NCBI GenBank assembly: GCA_003162055.1
Contig: PMNA01000030.1
Span: 69,639-125,674 of the forward strand
DNA from: Actinomycetota bacterium
GTDB taxonomy: Bacteria; Actinomycetota; Thermoleophilia; Gaiellales; Gaiellaceae
Length of the DNA: 56,036 nucleotides
Direction of reading: 5' to 3'
Part shown: piece by piece, positions 17,247 to 26,511 of the stretch
Layout of the letters: every line of letters begins with the position of its first letter
How positions within the stretch are numbered: the stretch's first letter is position 1
Made by a program: the position numbers and the translations under genes
Notes under the pieces: generated by a model
What the model was told of the DNA's origin: nothing
The model's input: the letters and a program-made list of their open reading frames with translations, nothing else
The model's database searches: none

Positions 17247-17600
17247 CTATCGCCTGGAATCGTCTGAGAGATCGTCCGGCGTCGGCTCCAGCGGCGAGAG
17301 CATCCGCGCCAGCTTGAGCTGCCCCCCCGCCTCGGCGCTTCGCCCCAGGTGGGCGAGCGAACGGCCGAGCCCGTAGTAGCCGTAGGCATCGGTCGGCGTG
17401 ATCTCGATCATGGCCCGAAACTCGGCCTCGGCTTCTTCGAAGCGACGGAGCCGAAAGTAGGCGATACCCAGCGCCTCGCGGATCGAGGCCTTGCGCGGCT
17501 CGTAGCGTTTCGCCCGCTCGAGCGACGCGGTTGCCTGCGCCGGCAGGCCGGCGGCAAGGTGCCGCTTCCCTTTTTGAAACAGCTCGTAGGTCTCGGACAT
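17247..17600 (-). CDS. small TPR-repeat protein
   Basis: The 117 residues are made of about three tetratricopeptide-type helix pairs: YELFQKGKRHLAAGLPAQATASLERAKRYEP, then ALGIAYFRLRRFEEAEAEFRAMIEITP, then YYGLGRSLAHLGRSAEAGGQLKLARMLSP. No signal peptide. It is a protein-protein interaction module of unknown partner. It converges tail to tail on the second PilB-like gene, 5 nt apart. TPR proteins often accompany pilus systems, but the opposite strand gives no direct support for that. Confidence 0.8.
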   Translation of the reverse strand: MSETYELFQKGKRHLAAGLPAQATASLERAKRYEPRKASIREALGIAYFRLRRFEEAEAEFRAMIEITPTDAYGYYGLGRSLAHLGRSAEAGGQLKLARMLSPLEPTPDDLSDDSRR

Positions 17601-17766
17601 CTTTCGCTGCTAGGCGAGACGTATCTGTTGAGATCTAGCGTAGAGAAACGAGTAGGGGTGGAAACGGAGACCTGCCACCCGGCTGAGTAGGACTACGTAA
17701 TGTTGAATGTCGCGACAGCGGTCTCGTCAGCGTGACTGACACGGTGAATCGGAGAAAGTACGATTG

Positions 17767-18378
17767 ATGGAGATGATGACCAAATCGCTCCTGGGAAAGT
17801 TGCGACGGGCAGTGCCGGCCGTGGCGGCGATCGTCGTGGTGACGATCGCAACGGGCTGCAGCGCGGGCTGCTCCGCATCGGTCTCGATCGGCCACAAGAA
17901 GACGGGAGGCACGTACAGCGGCCATGGGATCTCCTTGACGGTTCCCGATGGCTGGGTCCAATCCGCGAGCTCGGCAACGGCGGAGACCGGAAACGAGATC
18001 TGGTCGCAGGGCTTCGGCCCCGTGTCGAGCGTGGATTTTGTCGCCGTCACCGCCTACGCAACGAACGTCGCCGTCACGCAGAAGAACGCCGGCAAGTATG
18101 CGCCGAAAGTCACCGTCGCGGTAAAGAGCCTCTTTAGGTCCGCCGGTGGGACACTGCTCAGCGGACCGAAGTCGGCCACGATCGGAGACATGGCCGGCTA
18201 TCGCTTCGAGACCACTTTCCCGGCTGAAGGCGGCGAGACACTCGACGGCGATGTGCTCATGGTCTGGAACGGCCACACCGAGTATTTCTTCAACTGCCAA
18301 TATCGGACAAACGGCTCGCGCAAGGCCGAGATCAAACGCGGTTGTAAGACGATCGAAAGCACATTCAAGCTCGCCTGA
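17767..18378 (+). CDS. putative lipoprotein of unknown function
   Basis: About 203 residues. It has a basic start (TKSLLGKLRR), a hydrophobic stretch (AVAAIVVVTIATGC) and a lipobox ending in Cys, so it is probably exported and lipid-anchored. The mature part starts Ser/Gly-rich, then GISLTVPDGWVQS, a pattern seen in PsbP-like and other surface-bound proteins, and ends KRGCKTIESTFKLA. I do not recognise the family firmly. GGAGAAAG lies 9 nt before TTG 17764 and 12 nt before ATG 17767, so the exact start is open. It converges on coaBC. Confidence 0.72.
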   Translation: MEMMTKSLLGKLRRAVPAVAAIVVVTIATGCSAGCSASVSIGHKKTGGTYSGHGISLTVPDGWVQSASSATAETGNEIWSQGFGPVSSVDFVAVTAYATNVAVTQKNAGKYAPKVTVAVKSLFRSAGGTLLSGPKSATIGDMAGYRFETTFPAEGGETLDGDVLMVWNGHTEYFFNCQYRTNGSRKAEIKRGCKTIESTFKLA

Positions 18379-18393
18379 CCGCGTCAAGCGCCG

Positions 18394-19542
18394 CTATCTG
18401 CGCAGCCGCTCGATCTCGTCCAGGATGCCGGCGGCGATCTTGCTTTTTGGCGCCTTGCTCAGTACGACCTCTCCGGCCTTGGAGATCAAGACGGCGGCGT
18501 TCTCGTCGGCGTCGAAGCCGATGCCGGGTTGGGAGATGTCATTGAAGACGATCAGGTCGACCTTCTTCTCGCGCAGCTTCTCCCGTGCGCGCTCCAGGCC
18601 GGCGTCCCCCTCGTCGGCTGCGAAGCCGACCAACAGCTGCCCCTTGTGCCTGCGCCGGCCGAGCTCGCGCAGCACGTCGGTTGTCGGCTCCAGCTCTAGC
18701 GTCCAGTTCTCGTCGGTCTTGTGTCGCTTGCCGCTTTCGGGCGCGGCCGGCGTGTAGTCGGCAACCGCGGCGCTCATCACGATCACGTCGGCTTCAGCGC
18801 CGAGCACGGCGTCGGCCAGCGCAGCTGCGCTGGCCACCTCGACCAGTTCGATTCCGCCCGGCGCCGGAACGGAGAGGTTCGCCGCAACAAGCGTCACCTC
18901 GGCCCCGCGTCGCGCCGCCTCGGCGGCCAGCGCCACGCCCATCCGGCCGGAAGAGCGATTACCCAGGAAGCGCACCGAGTCGAGCGGCTCCCGCGTGCCG
19001 CCGGCGCTGATCAGGATCCGTGTCCCGGCGAGCGAATCAAACGCAGCCAGAAGCTCCTGGCAGCAGGCGAAGATCGCCTCGGGCTCGCTCATCCTCCCCA
19101 CGCCGCTGCCGCCTTCGCCCAGCTCGCCTTCCTCAGGCCCGACAGTCCGGGCGCCGCGCTCGCGCAACACGCGCATGTTCTCCTGAGTCGCCGGGTTGGC
19201 CCACATGCGCGCATTCATCGCCGGCGCCAGGACAAGCGGGCCGCTGTGTGCCAGCGCGGACTCGGTCACGAGGTTGTCGGCGATGCCGCCGGCCAGCTTG
19301 GCCAGCGTGTTGGCGGTGGCCGGAGCGATCACGAACAGGTCGGCGTGCTCGAGGTGTGGATAGGGACCGGCGCCGCCCGAGCGTCGGGCCAGCGCGTTGA
19401 GCGTTTGATAGCTGATGAAGCCTTCCGCCGCCGGCGTCAGAACCGGCACGACCTCGTGCCCGGCCTTGACGAACAAGCGCACCAGCTCGCACGCCTTGTA
19501 GGCGGCTATGCCTCCACTTACGCCGACGAGGATGCGAGCCAT
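18394..19542 (-). CDS. coaBC: bifunctional phosphopantothenoylcysteine decarboxylase/phosphopantothenate-cysteine ligase
   Basis: Two steps of coenzyme A synthesis in one 382-residue protein. The N-terminal flavin-dependent CoaC half has GVSGGIAAYKACELVRL, the catalytic His region YPHLEHADLFVIAPATANTLAK and the substrate-binding PAMNARMWANPATQEN. The C-terminal CoaB half has ISAGGTREPLDSVRFLGNRSSGRMG, VIVMSAAVADYTP and GFAADE. ATG at 19542 matches the family N-terminus exactly; an open extension upstream has no homology. The gmk-rpoZ-coaBC order is standard in Actinobacteria, but a nucleotidyltransferase gene sits between rpoZ and coaBC here. Confidence 0.95.
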   Translation of the reverse strand: MARILVGVSGGIAAYKACELVRLFVKAGHEVVPVLTPAAEGFISYQTLNALARRSGGAGPYPHLEHADLFVIAPATANTLAKLAGGIADNLVTESALAHSGPLVLAPAMNARMWANPATQENMRVLRERGARTVGPEEGELGEGGSGVGRMSEPEAIFACCQELLAAFDSLAGTRILISAGGTREPLDSVRFLGNRSSGRMGVALAAEAARRGAEVTLVAANLSVPAPGGIELVEVASAAALADAVLGAEADVIVMSAAVADYTPAAPESGKRHKTDENWTLELEPTTDVLRELGRRRHKGQLLVGFAADEGDAGLERAREKLREKKVDLIVFNDISQPGIGFDADENAAVLISKAGEVVLSKAPKSKIAAGILDEIERLRR

Positions 19543-19631
19543 TGAACTGGATTCTGCCGTAACGCGGCTCGTTCCGGTGCCGGACGCCAGTTTTGCGTTT
19601 CCCGATGCGGTGCGTCGCATAGAGGTCGTAA

Positions 19632-19679
19632 CCCCCGGGGATCGTCAAGCTCCCCGTCAGGGGGCGGATTTCCCGGGGG
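19632..19679 (-). other. GC-rich branched inverted repeat upstream of coaBC
   Basis: The arms 19632-19641 and 19671-19679 pair over about nine positions with one bulged base, enclosing a second perfect hairpin (CCCC at 19652-19655 with GGGG at 19660-19663). It lies just after the nucleotidyltransferase stop. There is no T-run. It could weaken read-through into coaBC or protect an RNA end. Confidence 0.4.
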
Positions 19680-19684
19680 GGTGA

Positions 19685-20482
19685 CTATGCGTCTTCGAGC
19701 GGCGGGCGACCATCGCGCCAGTTCCACTCCGAGCGACGCATGAAGCACGAGACCGCCTCCGACATCGGCATCTCGAGCCCCGCGAAGGCGGTGACGCTGG
19801 CGGCAAGCTCTCCGGCGGTCTCGCTGCTTGGCCTGGCCAGCAGGGCGTCGATCTGCGCCAATAGGTCGTCGGGCTTCCGGGGAGCGCGCTCTAGCCGCCA
19901 GAGAAACCACTTGTGGTGCGGGTAGAGCATGTGGTTCAGCGCCAGCACTGTCCGCCCCGCGTACAGAGCCAGGCGCGATGAGGCGAAAGAAGCGAGATAG
20001 CGGTCGTGCCGCTTTTCGGCCTCCGACATGAACCATTCCATCAGCATCACGTGGGCGACGAAGTCGCGCAGCTTCTCTTCGTGCTCCAGCTCGGGGTAGG
20101 TCGCGGCGGCGGCGATCCGCTCTTCCAGCCCTTCAACCCGCGAGAAGGCGACGAAGGCATCCTCGAAGGCCCAGCGCGCGGGCTCGCTGCCGTGAAGCGC
20201 CACCTCGTCGATGAAGGAGGGCGAGATCACCTTGCCGTCGAGGTAGCCGCCCTCGTAGTCGGCCAGCGTGTCGTCGAAGAACGTCAGCCGGCCCTGCTCG
20301 TAGCGCGCCTCGGCCGCGGCGTCGGGATAGACCAGCATCACGTCGAGATCCGACGCGGGCGAAGCCAGCCCGTGCGCAACCGAGCCAGCGACGACCAGCG
20401 CGAGCAATTCGGGGTCGGTAGAGAAGCGCTCGCAGGCTCGAGCGATCAGGCGCCCGTGCTGCGGAAGGAGATTGCGGTCCAA
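19685..20482 (-). CDS. nucleotidyltransferase-fold protein
   Basis: 265 residues. The N-terminal part has the minimal nucleotidyltransferase signature AGSVAHGLASPASDLDVMLVY (about 32-52), with the Gly-Ser and Asp-x-Asp that bind the triphosphate and metal. The rest is alpha-helical (LEHEEKLRDFVAHVMLMEWFM, LYAGRTVLALNHMLYPHHKWFLW), as in aminoglycoside adenylyltransferase-like and HEPN-linked proteins. Substrate unknown. The start TTG 20482 lies 23 nt after rpoZ, so the gene is probably cotranscribed with it. It is not part of the usual gmk-rpoZ-coaBC cluster. Confidence 0.8.
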   Translation of the reverse strand: MDRNLLPQHGRLIARACERFSTDPELLALVVAGSVAHGLASPASDLDVMLVYPDAAAEARYEQGRLTFFDDTLADYEGGYLDGKVISPSFIDEVALHGSEPARWAFEDAFVAFSRVEGLEERIAAAATYPELEHEEKLRDFVAHVMLMEWFMSEAEKRHDRYLASFASSRLALYAGRTVLALNHMLYPHHKWFLWRLERAPRKPDDLLAQIDALLARPSSETAGELAASVTAFAGLEMPMSEAVSCFMRRSEWNWRDGRPPLEDA

Positions 20483-20505
20483 TGAACCGTTTAGGTCGAT
20501 TCGCC

Positions 20506-20739
20506 CTAGTACTGCTTGTACTCGTAAGTGAGCTTGTTCTGGGCGATCTCTTCCAGCGACATCGTCAGGTAGTTCTTGGAGCGCGACTCGATCATCGGCG
20601 GCGGCGCCTCATCGAAGGAGCCCTCGCCGAGCATGTGGTGATAGTTGTTGATCTGCCGGGCCCTTTTTGCGGCCACGACGACGAGCGCATAACGCGAGTC
20701 AACGCTTTCGAGCAGAGTGTCTACGCGTGGGTCGATCAC
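20506..20739 (-). CDS. rpoZ: DNA-directed RNA polymerase subunit omega
   Basis: Small subunit that helps fold and hold beta prime. It has 77 residues: IDPRVDTLLESVDSRYALVVVAAKRARQINNY is the conserved omega core, and the C-terminal KNYLTMSLEEIAQNKLTYEYKQ matches the actinobacterial form. The GTG start at 20739 overlaps the gmk stop (GTGA), implying translational coupling. Confidence 0.94.
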   Translation of the reverse strand: MIDPRVDTLLESVDSRYALVVVAAKRARQINNYHHMLGEGSFDEAPPPMIESRSKNYLTMSLEEIAQNKLTYEYKQY

Positions 20740-21317
20740 GACTCAATCCTAGCTGTGAGCGCAAGTTCCCGCCGAACCACGTGCTCCAGCTCGTCGCAGG
20801 CGTGGTCGAGCTGGGCGTTGTCGACCACGTGATCGAACTCGCCGGCCTGCTCGAGCTGGCGGTGGGCAAGCTCGAGTCGCTCGGCTATCTCGGTCTCGGT
20901 CTCGGTGGCTCGCTGGGTCAGGCGCCGGTCGAGCTCTTCAACCGGGGCGCGGATGAAGATTGTGACCGCTCCCGGGACGGTGCGCTTGACGTTCAGGGCA
21001 CCCTCGGTCTCGAGCTCGAGCACGCAAATACGGCGGTTGCGAGCAACTCGCTCCAGCTCGGTACGAAGCGTCCCGTAGCGCTTCTGCGACACGTAGGTGA
21101 TCTGCTCGAGGAACCCTCCGGCCTGGACTCGGTGCTCGAACTCCTCGGGGCTCAGGAACCAGTACTCGCGCCCGTCCTGCTCGCCGGGGCGCCGCTCGCG
21201 CGTCGTGGCCGAGATGGCGTGCTCGAGCCGGGGAATGCGGCGGAGCAACTCGGCGATCAGCGTTCCCTTGCCGGCGCCCGAAGGGCCCGTGACGACGATG
21301 ACCGGGGCGGGACTCAT
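20736..21317 (-). CDS. gmk: guanylate kinase
   Basis: Phosphorylates GMP to GDP. It has 193 residues: P-loop VVTGPSGAGKGTLI (about 8-21), the GMP-binding ISATTRERRPGEQDGREYWFLSPEEF, then GGFLEQITYVSQKRYGT and the lid region RRLTQRATETETEIAERL. It is the second gene of the mihF-gmk-rpoZ cluster, 51 nt downstream of mihF, and its stop overlaps the rpoZ start. Confidence 0.96.
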   Translation of the reverse strand: MSPAPVIVVTGPSGAGKGTLIAELLRRIPRLEHAISATTRERRPGEQDGREYWFLSPEEFEHRVQAGGFLEQITYVSQKRYGTLRTELERVARNRRICVLELETEGALNVKRTVPGAVTIFIRAPVEELDRRLTQRATETETEIAERLELAHRQLEQAGEFDHVVDNAQLDHACDELEHVVRRELALTARIES

Positions 21318-21368
21318 TGCCGGAAACCTACTGCCTCGGCCTGTGAAAATGTGGACGTATAACGACTC

Positions 21369-21701
21369 TCAACCGCGACTGAAGAGAGCAATCAGCTCGC
21401 CGCGCTGGCGATCAGACAGGCCACCGACGGTCTTCGACTGGCTGATACGACACTGGTTGAGAAGTCGCGCTGCCTTGACGCGACCGAACTTGGGCACCGC
21501 CATCAGGATGTCCAGAACCTTGGCGGTCTCGACGTATTCCGGCGGCTGGCCGAGGATGTCCTCGATCCGCACGCCCCCGTCTTTGAGGTCACGCTTGAGT
21601 TTCGCTCGCCTGACACGGATCTCGTTCGCTCGTTGCAACGCTTCCATACGTTGATCGAGTGAACGTGCGGGCGCTTGCGCTTGCCCCTTAGAAAGCACCA
21701 T
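21369..21701 (-). CDS. mihF: integration host factor, actinobacterial type (mIHF)
   Basis: Nucleoid-associated DNA-binding protein, essential in mycobacteria, unrelated to the enterobacterial IHF fold. It has 110 residues. The N-terminal helices (SLDQRMEALQRANEIRVRRAKLKRDLKDG) are followed by the helix-two-turn-helix core VLDILMAVPKFGRVKAARLLNQCRI and the closing GGLSDRQRGELIALF. ATG 21701 is chosen: the open frame extends to 21737, but a promoter occupies that stretch. Its place upstream of gmk is diagnostic for Actinobacteria. Confidence 0.93.
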   Translation of the reverse strand: MVLSKGQAQAPARSLDQRMEALQRANEIRVRRAKLKRDLKDGGVRIEDILGQPPEYVETAKVLDILMAVPKFGRVKAARLLNQCRISQSKTVGGLSDRQRGELIALFSRG

Positions 21702-21709
21702 GGGCGGCC

Positions 21710-21737
21710 ATACTAACAATTCGCGGGGCTTGGTCAA
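21710..21737 (-). promoter_or_regulatory. mihF promoter, probably giving a leaderless mRNA
   Basis: TTGACC (21737-21732) and TAGTAT (21715-21710) lie 16 nt apart on the minus strand, 5/6 and 4/6 matches. Only eight bases separate the -10 from the ATG at 21701, so transcription should begin at or one to two bases before the start codon. There is no ribosome-binding site. Confidence 0.65.
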
Positions 21738-21800
21738 GTAGTTAGATTCTCGGCGTTTTACAGGAGTTTTCGGATCGGGCGCAGATCCGCGGCCGGCGAG

Positions 21801-22655
21801 CTAGGCGGCGAAGGGCTGGTGGGCGGCTCCGCGAGCCTCGCTCGGGCGCTCGAAACCACGGGCGCGCGCCTCTTCTTCGAGCTCCGATCGCACGCGCTCG
21901 GGCGCCTCGAGGTCGCCGAAAAGAACCGAGCCGAGAGCTACTGCCGAGGCCCCGGCTGCGATCAGGTCGAGCGCATGCTTTCCGCTCTGCACCCCGCCCA
22001 TGCCGACGATCGGGACGGTTCCCTTCGTCGCCTCGTAACAGCTGAAGACGGCCGCCAGAGCGACCGGTCTGAGCGCCGCACCGGAATATCCCCCGACCGC
22101 CCGAGCGAGCCGGGGCTCAAGCGTCCATTCGTCGAGAACCAGCCCGCGCAGGGAGTTGACGAGCGAGAGACCGCTCGCCCCTGCTTCGATCACGCCCGTC
22201 GCGACTTCGGCAATGTCGGGCAGTTGCGGCGAGAGCTTGGCGTACAGCGGCTTGCCGCTGACGGCGCGGCAGGCCGCCACGATCTCGGCTGCTCCCGCGG
22301 CGGCCGGGTCGACGTTGGGGCAGGAGAGATTGAGCTCCAGAACGTCCACCGAGTCGCGCTCGCCGATGCGCTCGCAGATCCGGGCGTAGTCGGCGGCATT
22401 CGAGCCGCCGACCGAGATCCAGAGGGGCATCTCCAGTTCCTCGAGGAGCGGCAGAACCTCGGCGTAAAAGACATCGAGCCCCGGGTTCTGCAGACCGATC
22501 GAGTTGAGCAGGCCGAAGTCCGACTCGGCCAGGCGCGGCTGCGCGTTGCCCGGTCTGGGCTCGGGCGTGATTGTCTTGGCCACGAAAGCGTCGAGGCTGC
22601 GAGCGACCCTGGGTGCAGTCAGGGCGTCAAGACAGCCCGAGGCGTTCAGGATCAT
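21801..22655 (-). CDS. pyrD: dihydroorotate dehydrogenase, class 1B catalytic subunit
   Basis: Oxidises dihydroorotate to orotate on FMN. The 284 residues carry LNASGCLDALT, then ITPEPRPGNAQPRLAESDFGLLNSIGLQNPGLD, the active-site ELNLSCPNVDP with the catalytic Cys of class 1 enzymes, and the FMN-phosphate loop VGMGGVQSGKHALDLIAAGASAVALGS. Class 1B is inferred from the adjacent pyrK, with which it shares an ATGA overlap. It is the last gene of the pyr operon; the pyrF often found next is absent. A small hairpin at 21771-21789 follows the stop. Confidence 0.94.
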   Translation of the reverse strand: MILNASGCLDALTAPRVARSLDAFVAKTITPEPRPGNAQPRLAESDFGLLNSIGLQNPGLDVFYAEVLPLLEELEMPLWISVGGSNAADYARICERIGERDSVDVLELNLSCPNVDPAAAGAAEIVAACRAVSGKPLYAKLSPQLPDIAEVATGVIEAGASGLSLVNSLRGLVLDEWTLEPRLARAVGGYSGAALRPVALAAVFSCYEATKGTVPIVGMGGVQSGKHALDLIAAGASAVALGSVLFGDLEAPERVRSELEEEARARGFERPSEARGAAHQPFAA

Positions 22656-23374
22656 GATCCGGCCTCTTCTTCTTCTTGATCGTCGATCAGCGGCAGGACG
22701 GGAGGACGGCCGTTCAGCACCGGCCCCTCGACGCAGAGCCGCCGGGACTTTCCCTCGAACTCGACCACGCAGCCGTAGCAGGCGCCGAAGCCGCAGGCCA
22801 TGGGAGCCTCCCAGGCCAGCTGAGCGTCAGGGGCGAGTGCGCGCACCGCGTGCAGCATCGGCTCGGGCCCGCAGGCGAGCACGTCGATGGGGCCTTCCGG
22901 AATCAGCTCGGTTACGAGTTGGGGCTCGATGCAAACCTCGGCCCTGGGGATGAGCTTGGCGGCTTCGGCTTGCCGCCGGGTGCGGAAACCGAGAACGATC
23001 GGAGGGTTTCCCATTATCTGCGCGGCGTACGGAAAGGGCGCGATTCCGATGCCGCCGCCGACGAGCAGAGGTCGCTCGACGTCGGTGCGAAAGCCGTTTC
23101 CGAGCGGTCCGAAGAGGCCTATCGTCTGACCCCGCTTGAGCTCGCAAAGCTCGCGCGTTGCGGGCCCGACCGGATTGACCAGAAAGGCAAGCTCGCCTTT
23201 CTCGGCGAGGCAGATCGAGAAGGGCCGAGGCACGATGTGACCGGGCACGTCGAGCATGAAGAACTGGCCCGGGAGCCCGGGCTCGAGCCCACCGCGCTCG
23301 AGCCGGAGCAGCGTGTACATGCCGATCCTCTCGCTGCCGCTGATGCGGCGGCTCTCGCGGCGCGGCGACGCCAT
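22652..23374 (-). CDS. pyrK: dihydroorotate dehydrogenase electron-transfer subunit
   Basis: FAD and [2Fe-2S] subunit that lets class 1B PyrD use NAD. The 240 residues show the flavin-binding PGHIVPRPFSICLAEKG, the NAD-binding LLVGGGIGIAPFPYAAQIM, ACGPEPMLHAV and the cluster ligands in ACGFGACYGCVVEFEG...RLC (C-x4-C-x2-C-x11-C). It overlaps carB by one base and pyrD by four. Confidence 0.94.
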   Translation of the reverse strand: MASPRRESRRISGSERIGMYTLLRLERGGLEPGLPGQFFMLDVPGHIVPRPFSICLAEKGELAFLVNPVGPATRELCELKRGQTIGLFGPLGNGFRTDVERPLLVGGGIGIAPFPYAAQIMGNPPIVLGFRTRRQAEAAKLIPRAEVCIEPQLVTELIPEGPIDVLACGPEPMLHAVRALAPDAQLAWEAPMACGFGACYGCVVEFEGKSRRLCVEGPVLNGRPPVLPLIDDQEEEEAGS

Positions 23375-26300
23375 CAGGAAGTCTCTCCCTTGCTACTGCG
23401 ACCGTTCGTTACCGTGCCGCTGCCGGCGGCGATTCGCTCCTGTAGCGAGTAGGACTCGCTGCGGCGGGCGTTGGCGATCGCCTGCACGGCCGCCGCCGCC
23501 CCCGAAATCGTAGTGATACAGGGAACGCGGGCGATCTGGGCAGCCTCGCGGATCAGATAGCCGTCGGTGCGGGCGCCCGAGCCCTGAGGTGTGTTGACGA
23601 CAAGATCGCAGCGACCACGGCGAATCAGGTCGACGACGGTCGTACCTTCCTTGTCTTCGACCTCCGAGACCTTCAGCACCTCGCCGACCTCGATCCCGGC
23701 TCCGGCGAAGGCCCTTGCCGTTCCCCGCGTGGCGACCAGCTCGAAGCCGAGGCCGGCGAGCGCCGCCGCCACGGGCACGGCCAACGACTTGTCGGCATCC
23801 CGGACCGAGAAGAAGGCCCGTCCACTGGCGGGCAGCTCGCGCCCGGCGGCTCGCTCGGCCTTGGCCAGCGCTGTGGGCAGGTCGTCGGCCATCGCCATTA
23901 CCTCGCCGGTTGAGCGCATCTCGGGGCCCAACACCGGATCGGCGCCCGGGAAGCGCGAGAAGGGCAGCACGGCGGCCTTGACGCTGTACTGGCGCGGAGG
24001 TCGCTCGGGCGGCAGCCCCAGCTCAGAAATCTTGGCTCCGTCGCCGAGCCGGCAGGCCGCCGCGACCAGATTCACGCCCGTCGCCTTGCTGGCGAAGGGA
24101 ACCGTGCGCGAGGCGCGCGGGTTGACCTCCAGCACGAAAACCTCGTCGTTCACGACCGCCAACTGAACGTTGAGCAGGCCGACGACGCCCAGCGCCGGGC
24201 CGAGGCGGCGGATGATCGTCGTGATCTCCTCGGACACCGCGGGCGTGAGCGACGGCGCCGGCAGCACGCAGGAGGAATCGCCGGAGTGCACTCCAGCCTC
24301 CTCGACATGCTGCATGATCGCGCCGATGTAGGTCGCCTCGCCGTCGGAGAGCGCGTCGACGTCGATCTCGATCGCGTTCTCGAGGAAGCGGTCGATCAGC
24401 ACCTTGCGGTGAGCCGCTACTAAAGCGGCTTTCACGTCGGCGGGCCGGTAGCAGACACGCATCGCCCGGCCGCCGAGCACGTAGGAAGGTCGTACCAGCA
24501 CCGGGTAGCCGATCCGGTCGGCGACCTCGCTGGCCTCCTCGGACGAGGATGCCATGCCCCACTCCGGGCAACGAACGGCGAGGTGCGCGAGCAGATCGCC
24601 GAACCGCTCTCTGTCCTCGGCCAGGTCGATCGCCTCGAAGGGAGTGCCCATGATCTTGAAGCCGGCCGCCTCGATCGCCCGCGCCAGCTTGAGCGGCGTC
24701 TGCCCGCCGAACTGGATCACGATTCCGGCCGGGCGCTCACGCTCGCAGATCGCGAGTACGTTCTCGATCGTCAAGGGCTCGAAGTAGAGGCGGTCGGAGG
24801 TGTCGTAGTCGGTGGAGACCGTCTCGGGGTTGCAGTTGACCATCACCGCCTCGTAGCCGAGCTTGCGGAAGCTCTGCGCGGCGTGGACGCAGCAGTAGTC
24901 GAACTCGATTCCCTGGCCGATCCGGTTCGGGCCCGAACCGAGGATTACGACGCTCTGCTTCTCGCGCTCGGGCTCCGGCGGCGCTTCGTCGATCTCGCCC
25001 CAGGTCGAGAAGTAGTAGTTAGAAGCCGCCTCGACCTCGCCGGCGCAGGAATCAACGCGACGGAAGCTTGGCTCGACGCCCAGCTCGTGCCTCTTGGCGC
25101 GTAGCTCCAGCTCGTCGCAACCGGCCGCGTCGGCGAGCTCGGCATCCGAAAGGCCGAGGCGCTTCAGTCGCAGCAACTCGCCGGCGTCGAGGTGCTCGAG
25201 CGTCGGCACGCGCGCCAGCGCTAGGCGGATGTGCTCGATCTCGTTCTTGAACCAGGGATGGACTCCGTCGGGAATATCGTCCAGCTCGAGCCAGGGCGAA
25301 ATCACGCCGACATCGAGCTCGCGCGACCGCCGCGCCTTGAGGAAGGCCTCGCCGAAGGTGCGCCCGATGCCCATCGCCTCGCCGACCGACTTCATCTGCG
25401 TGCCCAGCGTCGAGTCGGCACCGGGGAACTTCTCGAAGGCGAAGCGCGGGAACTTGACCACTACATAGTCGAGCGTAGGCTCGAAGGAAGCCGGCGTCGT
25501 CTTGGTCAGGTCGTTGGGGATCTCGTCGAGCGTGTAGCCGATGGCCAGCTTCGCGGCCACCTTGGCGATCGGGTAGCCGGTGGCCTTGGAGGCCAGCGCC
25601 GAGGAGCGCGATACGCGCGGGTTCATCTCGATCACGCGCAGTTCGCCCGTCTCGCGCTCGCGCGCGAACTGGATGTTGGAGCCTCCGGTCTCGACCCCGA
25701 CCGCGCGGATGATCGCGATCGAGGCATCGCGCAGCTCCTGGTAAGCCTCGTCGCTGAGCGTCATCTGCGGCGCCACGGTGACCGAGTCGCCGGTGTGGAC
25801 GCCCATCGGGTCGAGATTCTCGATCGAGCAGACGATGACCACGTTGTCGATGCGGTCGCGAATCACCTCCAGCTCGAACTCGTCCCAGCCTCGCACCGAC
25901 TCCTCCACCAGGACTTGGGTGATCGGGCTTTCGGACAGGCCGATCGCAACCTGGCGCTCGAGTTGGGCGCGGGTCGAGACGAAGCCGCCACCGTGCCCGC
26001 CCAGGGTGAAGGCGGGACGAACGACCGCCGGCAGGCTCACTCCGACCAGATCAGAAAGCTGAGTGACGATGCGCGACTCGGGCACGCGCAGGCCGACGCC
26101 CTGGACGGCATCGCGAAAGAGCAGGCGATCCTCGGCGCGGCGGATGACCTCCACCGGCGCTCCGATCAGCTCGATCCCCAGCTCGTCGAGCACTCCCGCC
26201 TCGGACAGCTTGATGGCCAGGTTGAGCGCCGTCTGACCGCCGAGCGTCGGCAGAAGCGCATCGGGCCGCTCGCGCTCCAGCACCGCGGTCACTCCGGCCA

Positions 26301-26511
26301 CGTCGAGCGGCTCCAGGTAGGTGCAGTCGGCAAAATCGGGATCGGTCATGATCGTGGCCGGGTTGGAGTTGACGACGATCGTGCGGAAGCCCTCCTCGCG
26401 CAGCACCTTCAGCGCCTGGCAGCCGGAGTAGTCGAACTCGCAGGCCTGCCCGATCACGATCGGGCCCGAGCCGATCACGCAGATCGATTTCAGATCCTTA
26501 CGCCTAGGCAC
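23374..26511 (-). CDS. carB: carbamoyl-phosphate synthase large subunit
   Basis: Makes carbamoyl phosphate from ammonia (supplied by CarA), bicarbonate and two ATP. It has 1045 residues, near the normal length. Two homologous ATP-grasp halves are visible: the first opening [20 protein letters not shown], the second [21 protein letters not shown]. The oligomerisation region lies between, and the C-terminal MGS-like allosteric domain ([19 protein letters not shown]) ends the chain. The start overlaps the end of carA by 8 nt. Confidence 0.97.
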   Translation of the reverse strand: MPRRKDLKSICVIGSGPIVIGQACEFDYSGCQALKVLREEGFRTIVVNSNPATIMTDPDFADCTYLEPLDVAGVTAVLERERPDALLPTLGGQTALNLAIKLSEAGVLDELGIELIGAPVEVIRRAEDRLLFRDAVQGVGLRVPESRIVTQLSDLVGVSLPAVVRPAFTLGGHGGGFVSTRAQLERQVAIGLSESPITQVLVEESVRGWDEFELEVIRDRIDNVVIVCSIENLDPMGVHTGDSVTVAPQMTLSDEAYQELRDASIAIIRAVGVETGGSNIQFARERETGELRVIEMNPRVSRSSALASKATGYPIAKVAAKLAIGYTLDEIPNDLTKTTPASFEPTLDYVVVKFPRFAFEKFPGADSTLGTQMKSVGEAMGIGRTFGEAFLKARRSRELDVGVISPWLELDDIPDGVHPWFKNEIEHIRLALARVPTLEHLDAGELLRLKRLGLSDAELADAAGCDELELRAKRHELGVEPSFRRVDSCAGEVEAASNYYFSTWGEIDEAPPEPEREKQSVVILGSGPNRIGQGIEFDYCCVHAAQSFRKLGYEAVMVNCNPETVSTDYDTSDRLYFEPLTIENVLAICERERPAGIVIQFGGQTPLKLARAIEAAGFKIMGTPFEAIDLAEDRERFGDLLAHLAVRCPEWGMASSSEEASEVADRIGYPVLVRPSYVLGGRAMRVCYRPADVKAALVAAHRKVLIDRFLENAIEIDVDALSDGEATYIGAIMQHVEEAGVHSGDSSCVLPAPSLTPAVSEEITTIIRRLGPALGVVGLLNVQLAVVNDEVFVLEVNPRASRTVPFASKATGVNLVAAACRLGDGAKISELGLPPERPPRQYSVKAAVLPFSRFPGADPVLGPEMRSTGEVMAMADDLPTALAKAERAAGRELPASGRAFFSVRDADKSLAVPVAAALAGLGFELVATRGTARAFAGAGIEVGEVLKVSEVEDKEGTTVVDLIRRGRCDLVVNTPQGSGARTDGYLIREAAQIARVPCITTISGAAAAVQAIANARRSESYSLQERIAAGSGTVTNGRSSKGETS

